Source: Novosphingobium sp.
Lineage (GTDB): Bacteria; Pseudomonadota; Alphaproteobacteria; Sphingomonadales; Sphingomonadaceae
DNA length: 14,690 nucleotides
Reading direction: 5' to 3'
Assembly (NCBI GenBank): GCA_027490345.1
Contig: JAIXYF010000428.1
Span: 1 to 14,690 of the forward strand
The position numbers were made by a program, and so were the translations under genes. Below, in pieces: positions 1-6,081 of this stretch. The first letter of the stretch is position 1, and the number at the start of each line of letters is the position of its first letter. Under the pieces are notes generated by a model. The model saw only the letters and a list, made by a program, of their open reading frames with translations. It was not told the origin of the DNA and ran no database searches.

Positions 1-205
1 CACGCGGGGCGGTGTGTGCGGCGATGAGCGCGGCAGGGTCGATCTCGAAATGCCGTGCCGGTTCGGGATGGACGTTGCGGGCGGGGAGCGCGGTGTGGAT
101 GCGGCCGGGCGTGCCCAGCAGCAGGCCGCAGGCTTCGCGGGGGTAGGCCTGTGCCGCGGCGTAAAGGATCGCGGCGTGGGCAGTTGAGGTGAGGGTGATC
201 GGCAT
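1..205 (-). CDS. M67 family (JAMM/MPN, Mov34-type) metallopeptidase, N-terminal part only
   Basis: The gene reads leftward and is cut by the window edge, leaving 68 codons from an ATG at 205. The visible N-terminus contains PREACGLLLG (residues about 22-31) and a stretch ending ARHFEIDP about 25 residues later. This is the usual opening of bacterial M67/Mov34 JAMM proteins, where the Glu of the first motif helps at the zinc site. The catalytic HxHP and Ser/Asp motifs would lie beyond the edge, so activity cannot be judged. Family members are zinc isopeptidases or peptidases, some linked to cysteine or sulfur-carrier metabolism; which applies here is unknown. A GTG two codons upstream is an alternative start. 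It diverges from the pseudouridine synthase gene, with 119 bp between starts. The family call is fairly firm; the role is open. Confidence 0.78.
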   Translation of the reverse strand, partial: MPITLTSTAHAAILYAAAQAYPREACGLLLGTPGRIHTALPARNVHPEPARHFEIDPAALIAAHTAPR

Positions 206-255
206 GGACACGTAGACCCTAACGCAGCCGTCTGGCGAGGCAACCAGCCACACCT

Positions 256-293
256 CCCCTGCCGCTCAGCCCCTGCCGCTCAGCCCTTGCCGC
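256..293. repeat. 14-bp tandem direct repeat, about 2.7 copies
   Basis: The unit CCCCTGCCGCTCAG occurs at 256-269 and again, identical, at 270-283. A partial third copy, CCCTTGCCGC, lies at 284-293. The array sits in the divergent spacer between the M67 peptidase and rluD-like genes. It may be simple slippage; no function is evident. Confidence 0.8.
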
Positions 294-324
294 CCCGCCC
301 CATGCTTCCCATATCCCGCCGATC

Positions 325-1278
325 ATGGGGCCACAGGAAACCATCATCGAGGGGACCATTCCCGCCGGGGGGCTAAGGCTCGACCGGGCGCTGGCGGATG
401 TCTCGGGCCTCTCGCGCGAGCGGGTGAAGGCTTTGATGGACGAGGGCCGGGTGGCGCTGGCGGGCAGGCCAGCGGGGCAGGCTTCGCTCAAACCGGCGGC
501 CGGCACGCCCTTTACGATCCGGGTGCCTGAAGCTGCGCCCGCAGAAGCGGCGGCGCAGGATATTCCGCTGGTCGTGGCGTATGAGGACGCGCACCTGATC
601 GTGGTGGACAAGCCCGCCGGGCTGGTGGTGCACCCGGCGGCGGGGAACCTTGATGGCACGCTGGTCAATGCGCTGCTGCACCATTGCCGGGGGCACCTTT
701 CGGGCATTGGCGGGGTGGCGCGGCCGGGGATCGTGCACCGGATCGACAAGGATACATCGGGCCTGCTGGTCGTTGCCAAGACCGACACGGCGCACGAGGG
801 GCTGGCGAAGCAGTTTGCCGATCATTCGATCCACCGCGCCTATCTGGCGGTGACGGCGGGGTTGCCGCTGCCTGCAGCAGGCACGGTGCGCGGCGCGATC
901 GGGCGCAGCGAGCGCGACCGCAAGAAGATGGCGCTAGTGGCGGATGGTCGCGGCAAGCATGCGGTGACGCATTACCGCACGCTGGAGACATTGGACGGCG
1001 CGGCGCTGATCGAGTGCCGGCTGGAGACCGGGCGAACCCACCAGGTGCGCGTTCACCTTGCATCAATCGGTCATCCGCTATTGGGCGATCCGGTCTATGG
1101 ACGCACACCTCCCAAGCTCAAGCCGCTGCTTGCGGCGCTCGGTTTCCAGCGGCAGGCGCTGCATGCTGCCGAACTGGGCTTCGTCCATCCGGCAAGCGGT
1201 GAGACCGTGCGCTTCGCCAGCAAGGCGCCCGTCGATCTCAGGACGCTGGTCGTCGAACTGGGCGGGCGTGATGGCTGA
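325..1278 (+). CDS. rluD: RluA-family 23S rRNA pseudouridine synthase (RluD-type)
   Basis: This 317-residue protein isomerises uridine to pseudouridine in RNA. RluD-type members act on helix 69 of 23S rRNA in the cytoplasm. An N-terminal S4-like RNA-binding segment covers about residues 15-65 (LRLDRALADVSGLSRERV…). The catalytic domain follows, with VVDKPAGLVVHP near 93-104 and the signature HRIDKDTSGLLV at 138-149. Asp141 is the expected catalytic nucleophile. RTHQVRVHLASIGHPLLGDPVYG is also present. The length matches RluD and RluC, which this sequence alone cannot fully separate; the domain order and signature favour RluD. The ATG at 325 has no clear Shine-Dalgarno, and no in-frame ATG lies close upstream. 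It precedes rpoH in the same direction after a 180-bp gap, so the two are probably separate transcripts. Confidence 0.9.
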   Translation: MGPQETIIEGTIPAGGLRLDRALADVSGLSRERVKALMDEGRVALAGRPAGQASLKPAAGTPFTIRVPEAAPAEAAAQDIPLVVAYEDAHLIVVDKPAGLVVHPAAGNLDGTLVNALLHHCRGHLSGIGGVARPGIVHRIDKDTSGLLVVAKTDTAHEGLAKQFADHSIHRAYLAVTAGLPLPAAGTVRGAIGRSERDRKKMALVADGRGKHAVTHYRTLETLDGAALIECRLETGRTHQVRVHLASIGHPLLGDPVYGRTPPKLKPLLAALGFQRQALHAAELGFVHPASGETVRFASKAPVDLRTLVVELGGRDG

Positions 1279-1351
1279 TGCGGCGCCATGGGTAGATTCT
1301 GACCCTGTGCGCGCCCAGGCCAAAGGTGCAATGCCCCAAAAACGGGCTGTA

Positions 1352-1380
1352 TCGAACGGCGCTTCGTGCGCGAATAGAAT
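1352..1380 (+). promoter_or_regulatory. possible sigma-70-type promoter for rpoH
   Basis: A good -10 match TAGAAT (1375-1380) lies 17 bp after a weak -35, TCGAAC (1352-1357), which would give a leader of about 70 nt. The weak -35 makes this tentative. I saw no convincing heat-shock (CTTGAA…CCCAT) or GGAAC-type ECF promoter in 1279-1458. Confidence 0.25.
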
Positions 1381-1458
1381 TGCTGTGTGGTTCCCCGCCT
1401 CCGGTTCGGATAGAAGAATTGAGGAGGGACAACCGGTGATACGAAAGGACGTGTTCTG

Positions 1459-2358
1459 GTGACCAAGTCTAAATCGACCGCGCTTGTCCCCGCGCTGGGC
1501 GGAGAGGCCGGGCTTAACCGCTATCTGACCGAGATCCGCAAGTTCCCGGTGCTGACGGCCGAGCAGGAATACATGCTCGCCAAGCGCTATCAGGAACATG
1601 CCGATCCGGAAGCTGCCGCGCAGTTGGTGACGAGCCACCTGCGGCTCGTGGCGAAGATCGCCATGGGCTACCGCGGCTATGGCCTGCCGGTCAGCGAGCT
1701 GATTTCCGAAGGGAACATCGGCCTGATGCAGGGCGTCAAGAAGTTCGAGCCCGATCGGGGCTTCCGCCTGGCGACGTATGCGATGTGGTGGATCAAGGCT
1801 TCGATGCAGGAGTTCATCCTGCGTTCGTGGAGCCTGGTGAAAATGGGCACCACGGCGGCGCAGAAGAAGCTGTTCTTCAATCTGCGGCGGATGAAGAAGA
1901 ACCTTGAAGCGTTCGAGGACTCCGATCTCCACCCGGACGACGTGAAGAAGATCGCGACCGACCTTGGCGTGTCCGAGACTGAAGTCGTCAACATGAACCG
2001 GCGCATGATGATGGGCGGCGATGCCAGCCTGAATGTTTCGGTGCGTGAGGATGGCGAGGGTTCGTGGCAAGACTGGCTGGTCGATGACAGCCCGCTGCAG
2101 GACGAGACCGTGGCCGACGCCGAGGAAGCGCATCTGCGCCATGCCCTGCTGGTGGAAGCGATGGACAGCCTTTCGGAGCGCGAGCGCCATATCCTGACTG
2201 ACCGGCGCCTGATCGACGACCCCAAGACGCTGGAAGAGCTGAGCCAGGTCTACAGCGTAAGCCGCGAACGCGTGCGCCAGATCGAAGTGCGTGCGTTTGA
2301 AAAGCTGCAGAAGGCGATGCAGCGCATTGCTGGCGAACGGCACCTGCTGCCGGCCTGA
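1459..2358 (+). CDS. rpoH: RNA polymerase heat-shock sigma factor RpoH (sigma-32)
   Basis: This 299-residue alternative sigma factor directs RNA polymerase to heat-shock and envelope-stress promoters. Region 2 is present, with HLRLVAKIAMGYRGYG (about 60-75), LISEGNIGLMQGVKKF (81-96) and the -10-recognition segment FRLATYAMWWIKASMQEFILRS (about 102-123). QKKLFFNLR (135-143) is the RpoH-box signature that separates it from RpoD and RpoS. The C-terminal helix-turn-helix of region 4, TLEELSQVYSVSRERVRQIEVRAFEKL, ends the protein. Length is typical. The start is GTG at 1459, with AAAGGA (1444-1449) nine bases upstream, and no other in-frame start fits. The 180 bp before it holds no gene. Activity in this family is usually set by chaperone-dependent turnover and translation control; neither is visible here. 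Alphaproteobacteria often carry more than one rpoH, so paralogue status is unknown. Confidence 0.96.
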   Translation: MTKSKSTALVPALGGEAGLNRYLTEIRKFPVLTAEQEYMLAKRYQEHADPEAAAQLVTSHLRLVAKIAMGYRGYGLPVSELISEGNIGLMQGVKKFEPDRGFRLATYAMWWIKASMQEFILRSWSLVKMGTTAAQKKLFFNLRRMKKNLEAFEDSDLHPDDVKKIATDLGVSETEVVNMNRRMMMGGDASLNVSVREDGEGSWQDWLVDDSPLQDETVADAEEAHLRHALLVEAMDSLSERERHILTDRRLIDDPKTLEELSQVYSVSRERVRQIEVRAFEKLQKAMQRIAGERHLLPA

Positions 2359-2388
2359 TCGGGCTGGCCTGCAAAGATACACAGGCGG

Positions 2389-2404
2389 CCGGGGGAAACC
2401 CCGG
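2389..2404 (+). terminator. GAAA-tetraloop hairpin after rpoH
   Basis: CCGGGG (2389-2394) pairs perfectly with CCCCGG (2399-2404) around a GAAA loop, 31 bp past the rpoH stop. It is followed only by the interrupted T-rich stretch ACGTTTGCGTTT. It is a plausible intrinsic terminator or mRNA 3'-end stabiliser, though the U-tract is weak. Confidence 0.45.
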
Positions 2405-2423
2405 ACGTTTGCGTTTGCAGCGA

Positions 2424-2451
2424 TTGCCTCTCGCGCAGTGCGGGCTAATAT
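2424..2451 (+). promoter_or_regulatory. probable sigma-70 promoter of mtgA
   Basis: TTGCCT (2424-2429), a 16-bp spacer and TAATAT (2446-2451) resemble the housekeeping consensus. Transcription would begin about 2457-2460, at or just before the ATG at 2461. That predicts a leaderless or nearly leaderless mRNA, consistent with the lack of a Shine-Dalgarno sequence there. Confidence 0.4.
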
Positions 2452-2460
2452 CGCGGCTGC

Positions 2461-3189
2461 ATGGATGAGGAACTGCTCAAGCTTAGGAACCCGGAAGTGG
2501 CGCGTGCGCGCCAGCCCGGTCTGTTGCACCGGGCCGGCTGGCTGCTGGCGCGGCTGGTGGCGGCGTTCCTGTTTCTGAGCACGGCGCTGGTGGTGATCTA
2601 CCGCTTCGTGCCGGTGCCCGTGACGATGACGATGATCCTTGATCCCAAAGGCATCACCAAGGACTGGGTGCCGCTTTCCCAAATTGATCGCAACATGGTG
2701 GATGCCGCGATAGCGGGAGAGGACGGCAAGTTCTGCGAGCATCACGGATTCGATCAGGATGCGATCCTGAAGGCCTGGGAGCGCAACCGCGCGGGCGGGC
2801 GCATTCGCGGCGGCTCCACGATCAGCCAGCAGACTGCCAAGAACGTGTTCCTGTGGCAGGGCGGCGGCTATTTCCGCAAGGCGCTGGAAGCTTGGTTCAC
2901 CGTGCTGATCGAGGCGATCTGGGGTAAGCGGCGGATCATGGAAGTCTACCTCAACGTGGCGGAAACCGGCATCGGCACCTATGGCGTAGAGGCCGGGGCG
3001 CAGCGCTATTACAAGAAACCGGCCGCCAAGCTGAGCCGGGTGGAAGCAGCGCGGATTGCGGCGGCCTTTCCCCAGCCCAAAGTGCGCGCGGTGACGGGGG
3101 CGACCGGCTTTACCCGCCGTCATGGCAATGTGATCGCGCGGCGCGTGAACACGGTGCGGGCGGACTATGATACCTGCGTTTATCAATAG
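2461..3189 (+). CDS. mtgA: monofunctional biosynthetic peptidoglycan transglycosylase MtgA
   Basis: This 242-residue GT51 enzyme polymerises lipid II into glycan strands at the outer face of the inner membrane. A cytoplasmic N-terminus (1-27) precedes one membrane anchor (about 28-48, AGWLLARLVAAFLFLSTALV). The GT51 domain then fills the rest. AIAGEDGKFCEHHGFD (83-98) carries the catalytic Glu87. RGGSTISQQTAKN (116-128) is the second conserved motif, and KRRIMEVYLNVAETG (156-170) carries the second glutamate (Glu161). There is no transpeptidase domain, and the length fits MtgA rather than a bifunctional class A PBP. The ATG at 2461 has no Shine-Dalgarno; the promoter-like sequence just upstream suggests leaderless translation. 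It lies 102 bp after rpoH with a hairpin between, so it is probably transcribed separately. Confidence 0.94.
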   Translation: MDEELLKLRNPEVARARQPGLLHRAGWLLARLVAAFLFLSTALVVIYRFVPVPVTMTMILDPKGITKDWVPLSQIDRNMVDAAIAGEDGKFCEHHGFDQDAILKAWERNRAGGRIRGGSTISQQTAKNVFLWQGGGYFRKALEAWFTVLIEAIWGKRRIMEVYLNVAETGIGTYGVEAGAQRYYKKPAAKLSRVEAARIAAAFPQPKVRAVTGATGFTRRHGNVIARRVNTVRADYDTCVYQ

Positions 3190-3242
3190 GCGCAGGCTTT
3201 GCTGCACTGTGCTTGATGGGCGTTCTCAAAGGAGAGCCCGTC

Positions 3243-3596
3243 ATGCCGCAGGTGGTCATCCACGCCTATCTTGAATTCGCCGACGAAGCCACGCGCGACG
3301 AGGCTGTACGCCTGACGGGGCCGATCCAGTGGCAGACGCGGACCGAGGAGCCGGGCTGCCTTGAATACTGCTTTGCGGCCGATCCTTGCGTGCCCATCCG
3401 CGTGACGGTGCACGAATTGTGGGAGGACCACGCCTCGCTCGTCGCGCATTTCCAGCACACCTATTATGCGCAGATGCGCGATGCGCTGGTCGGCCTGGGG
3501 CCGGTGGCGACATGGAACCGGATGTATGAAGTGAGCCGGGAAGCCCCGGTCTACCGCGAAGACGGGGCAATCCGGACGGTGCTGTTCAGCGACTAG
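3243..3596 (+). CDS. putative ABM-domain (antibiotic biosynthesis monooxygenase-like) protein
   Basis: This is a small 117-residue single-domain protein. The pattern VIHAYLEF (5-12), TRTEEPGCLEYCF (32-44), VTVHELWEDHASLVAHFQHTYY (54-75) matches the ABM ferredoxin-like fold. Members include cofactor-free quinol monooxygenases such as YgiN and haem-degrading enzymes. E36-PGCLEYCF and the HELWED…H run are the conserved family positions; the substrate cannot be inferred. The start chosen is ATG 3243, because AAAGGAG (3228-3234) sits eight bases before it. In-frame TTG 3213 and ATG 3216 lie upstream of that site and are unlikely. It begins 53 bp after mtgA and could be co-transcribed, although a functional link is not obvious. 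Its stop overlaps that of the convergent phosphatase gene. Confidence 0.8.
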   Translation: MPQVVIHAYLEFADEATRDEAVRLTGPIQWQTRTEEPGCLEYCFAADPCVPIRVTVHELWEDHASLVAHFQHTYYAQMRDALVGLGPVATWNRMYEVSREAPVYREDGAIRTVLFSD

Positions 3597-4378
3597 GCGG
3601 CTGCGGCCGCCGGTTCGCCTTGCACCGAAATCAGCCAGCGGGCGGTGCCTTCAAGGCCGACTGCGGTCAGCAGGCCCGAGGCATAGGCTCCGGTATCGAG
3701 GCTGATGCGCAGCGGCGAAATGTGCGGCGCTTCCAGGATCGTGTGGCCGTGCACCACGGCGAAATCGCGGTTTTCGGGTGCTTCGATGAATTCGGCGCGA
3801 ATCCAGCGGAGGTCTGAAACCTTCTGCTCCTGAAGGGGAATGCCGGGGCGCACGCCGGCATGGACAAACACATAATCCCCGATCTGGATGCGGTCTTCCA
3901 TGGATTGCATGAAGGCGATGTCATCAGCCGGGACGACCTCGTTCATGATCTGGCGCAGTTCTTCCAGCGTGGCGCGGCTGTAGACTTCGGCCGGGATGGG
4001 GTAGCTGAGCAGGGTTTCGCGGCCGCCATGGCGCAGGAAGTGGCGCAGCGTTTCATCACGCTCAAGGCTGCCGAGGAACATCTCCTCGTGGTTGCCCGCC
4101 AGAATGCGCACGCGGCGGCGCTTGGCCCATTCACGCGCGGTGGCGATGACGCCCGCGCTGTCCGGCCCGCGATCGACCAGATCGCCGAGCAGGATGACCG
4201 TGGTATCCGCCGGTTCACGCCCGACCTCATCCGCTTCGATCCGCGCGATCATGCGGCACAGCAGATCGCACCGGCCATGGATATCGCCAATGGCATAGAT
4301 CCGCTGACCCTCAGGCACAGTGGGGGTGATATCCGGTTCGGAACGGGATTCGAGGAAGGAACGGAGACGCTTCAACAT
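3593..4378 (-). CDS. PP2A-like metallophosphoesterase (serine/threonine phosphatase or ApaH-like hydrolase)
   Basis: This is a 261-residue cytoplasmic calcineurin-like metallophosphoesterase. All dimetal motifs are present: GDIHGR (31-36), GDLVDRG (65-71), GNHEEM (95-100), FVHAGVRPG (171-179) and VVHGHT (208-213). SLDTGAY follows, as in bacterial PrpA/PrpB-like and ApaH-like enzymes. Such proteins dephosphorylate phosphoproteins or cleave dinucleoside polyphosphates; the motifs alone do not decide which. I chose ATG 4378 because homologous proteins begin shortly before the GDIHGR strand. An upstream in-frame start at 4474 would add 32 residues with no domain character. No good ribosome site precedes ATG 4378. 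The C-terminus is a run of five alanines, so the last residues are probably not structured. It converges on the ABM gene and shares a CTAG with it. Confidence 0.88.
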   Translation of the reverse strand: MLKRLRSFLESRSEPDITPTVPEGQRIYAIGDIHGRCDLLCRMIARIEADEVGREPADTTVILLGDLVDRGPDSAGVIATAREWAKRRRVRILAGNHEEMFLGSLERDETLRHFLRHGGRETLLSYPIPAEVYSRATLEELRQIMNEVVPADDIAFMQSMEDRIQIGDYVFVHAGVRPGIPLQEQKVSDLRWIRAEFIEAPENRDFAVVHGHTILEAPHISPLRISLDTGAYASGLLTAVGLEGTARWLISVQGEPAAAAA

Positions 4379-4620
4379 GGATTCATAGCCTGACGGGGCG
4401 GATATGGACTGAGGGTTTGCACATACAAGGTGCCGTGCGGGCAATTGCAGCAGAGCGTTGGAAACCTGCGACAAAGCGTTGCCGGTTCATTGTGCGATGC
4501 AGCATGATCTTGCCAGCCGCTTGCGCGCGTGCTTGGGTCCAGGCGGCAAAGACACGCGCATGCGCTATTGTAGCACGGTTTCGGATCACGGCGCTTCCTT
4601 TCGCACCGCTGCAGGCGGTA

Positions 4621-4644
4621 GCGGCCTTGCCTGAGCAAAGCCGC
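4621..4644. other. imperfect hairpin followed by a pyrimidine tract
   Basis: GCGGC (4621-4625) pairs with GCCGC (4640-4644) and TTGC (4627-4630) with GCAA (4635-4638). The loop is CTGA, with one C/A mismatch in the stem. On the plus strand it is followed by CCTTTCCTT. It looks terminator-like, yet no plus-strand gene lies upstream, so its role is unclear. Confidence 0.4.
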
Positions 4645-4671
4645 CCTTTCCTTATGCGCGGGTCCTTACCG

Positions 4672-4703
4672 TCCGGTATAAGCGCTACGCGCTGAATACC
4701 GGA
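4672..4703 (-). terminator. long hairpin just past the SIMPL gene, possible terminator
   Basis: TCCGGTAT (4672-4679) pairs perfectly with ATACCGGA (4696-4703). An inner stem, AGCGC/GCGCT, encloses a TAC loop, with a small asymmetric bulge between the two stems. It begins 12 bp beyond the stop codon of the leftward SIMPL gene, where a 3'-end structure is expected. There is no T-run on either side, so a stabilising 3' hairpin is as likely as a true intrinsic terminator. Confidence 0.45.
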
Positions 4704-4714
4704 TGGCCGCCGAT

Positions 4715-5482
4715 TCACCGCAAATAGAAATCGATCGTGGTGACCACGCGCACTTTCTTGAACGGCGTGTCCGAAACGCCCCAGCCGCCGCCCGCATCGC
4801 CATCGCGCGCGGTCACTTCGAAATAGCCCTGCGTGGCGTTCTTGATCCCGCCGACGCCGGTGCCGCTATCCTTGGCAAACTGTTCGGCCGAACGGCGGGC
4901 GTCCTGCGTGGCGGCGGCGACCATGGCGGGCTTGATCTTGTCGAGCCCGGTGAAGGTGTAGGCCATGCCCGAACCTTCCTCCAGCATCACGCCCCGGCGC
5001 ACGAGATCGAACTGGCGGCGCACCGCATCCTGCGCGCGCTTGATATCGGTGGTGCGCAGCGCCATGCGCTGACGCACGGTGAAGCTGGTGATCCCGTTGT
5101 CGGTGCTGGTGCTGACGTTCACGCCCGTGGGCTGCAGCGCTTCTGCCGGGAAGCCGAGGCCTGAGAAGAACGCGCGGATTTCCTGGCTGTCGCGATCGAC
5201 GCTGGCCTGCGCGCTGCCCATGTCGGCGGCGGTGGCCGAATAGGCGATGGTCCAGGTGGCCAGATCGGCCGTTACTTCGCGTTCGGCTAGCCCGCGCACG
5301 GTCACCGCGCGGTCTGCTTCGCGGCTGCGGCGCAGGCCATCGCCCAGTAGATAGCCGCCCACGACCATGCCCAGCGCGATCACGCCAGCAGCGGCTAGCG
5401 CGGGGCGCAGGCCGGCGGACGGGCTGAGGCGCGAAAGAAAGGATTGGGAATCGGCGGCGGCCTCATTATCGGTGCTGGTCAC
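4715..5482 (-). CDS. membrane-anchored SIMPL (DUF541) domain protein
   Basis: This 255-residue protein has a short N-terminal region, one membrane segment (about 27-47, PALAAAGVIALGMVVGGYLLG) and a SIMPL domain (about 57-254). Typical features are AVTVRGLAEREVTADLATWTI near the start, a central TTDIKRAQDAVRRQFDLVRRGV, and the closing KVRVVTTIDFYLR. SIMPL proteins such as YggE and BP26 are periplasmic or membrane-bound. Some form ring- or channel-like oligomers and have been linked to oxidative stress, but no enzyme activity is established. The start is GTG at 5482, with GGGAG eight bases upstream. The open frame continues into the divergent VOC gene, but those extra residues have no family character. 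The start context nearly mirrors that of the VOC gene. A hairpin follows the stop. Confidence 0.85.
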   Translation of the reverse strand: MTSTDNEAAADSQSFLSRLSPSAGLRPALAAAGVIALGMVVGGYLLGDGLRRSREADRAVTVRGLAEREVTADLATWTIAYSATAADMGSAQASVDRDSQEIRAFFSGLGFPAEALQPTGVNVSTSTDNGITSFTVRQRMALRTTDIKRAQDAVRRQFDLVRRGVMLEEGSGMAYTFTGLDKIKPAMVAAATQDARRSAEQFAKDSGTGVGGIKNATQGYFEVTARDGDAGGGWGVSDTPFKKVRVVTTIDFYLR

Positions 5483-5595
5483 GGTATGGTCTCCCTGATA
5501 GGCGTTTGGCCCTGCGGCGAACTGTGCAATTCTATCGATGAACCGAATTTGAATGAATGGAAAGCTGCATGAACAGGGAGACGGTACTGTGACCA
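5476..5595. repeat. mirrored translation-start regions: 22-nt inverted repeat, 19/22 identical
   Basis: Read on the minus strand, 5497-5476 carries CAGGGAGAC, two bases, TAC, one base, then GTGACCA. The plus strand at 5574-5595 has the same string, differing at only three positions. Each copy contains the Shine-Dalgarno, spacer, GTG start and codon 2 of a divergent gene. The 106 bp between the two starts must hold both promoters. TTGGCC (5506-5511), an 18-bp spacer and TTCTAT (5530-5535) is a weak plus-strand candidate. Confidence 0.7.
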
Positions 5596-6026
5596 AGTTC
5601 CTCCACGCAATGATCCGTGTCACTGATCCGGACGCGACGATCGCATTCTTCGCGCTGTTTGGCGTAAAGGAAGTGCGCCGCTTTTCGAGCGAGAAGGGCC
5701 GCTTCACGCTGATCTTCCTGGCTGCGCCCGGCGGCGAGGGCATCGCCGAGGTGGAATTGACCTACAACTGGCCGCCCGGAGACGGCAGCCCGGTGGAAGT
5801 CTATGGCGGCGGGCGCAATTTTGGCCATCTCGCCTACCGGGTGAGCGATATCTACGAGACTTGCGCAAAGATCATGGCGGCAGGCCACGTGATTCACCGC
5901 CCTCCGCGCGATGGACACATGGCCTTTGTGAAAAGCCCGGACGGGATTTCGATCGAACTGTTGCAGGATGGGCATCTGGAGCCCGCCGAGCCGTGGGCGA
6001 GCATGGAGAACACCGGGAGCTGGTGA
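5589..6026 (+). CDS. glyoxalase I-like VOC metalloenzyme (probable lactoylglutathione lyase)
   Basis: This 145-residue vicinal-oxygen-chelate protein has the two-half glyoxalase I layout. The four expected metal ligands are in place: His6 (FLHAMIRVTDP), Glu56 (EVELTYNW), His80 (NFGHLAYRV) and Glu123 (GISIELLQ). The signature LTYNW and the closing FVKSPDGISIELLQ are typical of GloA, which converts the methylglyoxal–glutathione hemithioacetal to lactoylglutathione in the cytoplasm. Substrate is inferred from the ligand set and motifs. The N-terminal half departs somewhat from classical GloA, so a related VOC specificity is possible. The start is GTG 5589, with GGGAG (5576-5580) eight bases upstream; ATG 5553 in the same frame has no such site and would add 12 unmatched residues. 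It diverges from the SIMPL gene and converges on the RND pump gene across a palindrome. Confidence 0.85.
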   Translation: MTKFLHAMIRVTDPDATIAFFALFGVKEVRRFSSEKGRFTLIFLAAPGGEGIAEVELTYNWPPGDGSPVEVYGGGRNFGHLAYRVSDIYETCAKIMAAGHVIHRPPRDGHMAFVKSPDGISIELLQDGHLEPAEPWASMENTGSW

Positions 6027-6047
6027 GGGGGCTTTCCCCTCTCCCAA

Positions 6048-6071
6048 CCCTCTCCCCTGAAGGGGAGAGGG
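6048..6071. terminator. GC-rich palindrome between convergent genes (REP-like, probable bidirectional terminator)
   Basis: CCCTCTCCCC (6048-6057) and GGGGAGAGGG (6062-6071) form a perfect 10-bp stem around a TGAA loop. A further CCCCTCTCCC copy lies at 6036-6045, and the adjoining CCCAACCC gives the GGGTTGGG flank. Palindromes of this GGGGAGAGGGTTGGG type are scattered as intergenic repeats in many proteobacterial genomes. It sits midway in the 55-bp space between the VOC and RND stop codons, so it can end transcripts from both sides. Confidence 0.7.
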
Positions 6072-6081
6072 CGACGGGGGA

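Larger units (their letters stand above)
4379..4714. other. 336-bp intergenic region with no convincing gene
   Basis: This gap lies between the starts or ends of two leftward genes and should carry the phosphatase promoter, although I could not pick a good -35/-10 pair. Open frames cross it on both strands, but none has a ribosome site or family resemblance. Its right third holds two hairpins, listed separately. No tRNA or known riboswitch pattern was recognised. Confidence 0.6.

Noticed and set aside
1279..1458. A possible RNA thermometer or heat-shock promoter before rpoH
   Set aside because: Only short stems such as TTCG/CGAA are visible. No ROSE-type pairing of the ribosome site and no CTTGAA…CCCAT promoter could be supported.
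1078..3207. A 709-codon open frame on the minus strand across rluD, rpoH and mtgA
   Set aside because: It is fully antisense to three firmly identified genes. Its composition (His-, Arg- and Gln-rich) is what the complement of GC-rich codons gives, and it has no recognisable domain.
4417..4695. Small open frames on both strands in the 4379-4714 gap
   Set aside because: None has a ribosome site or plausible protein character, and they overlap the hairpins.
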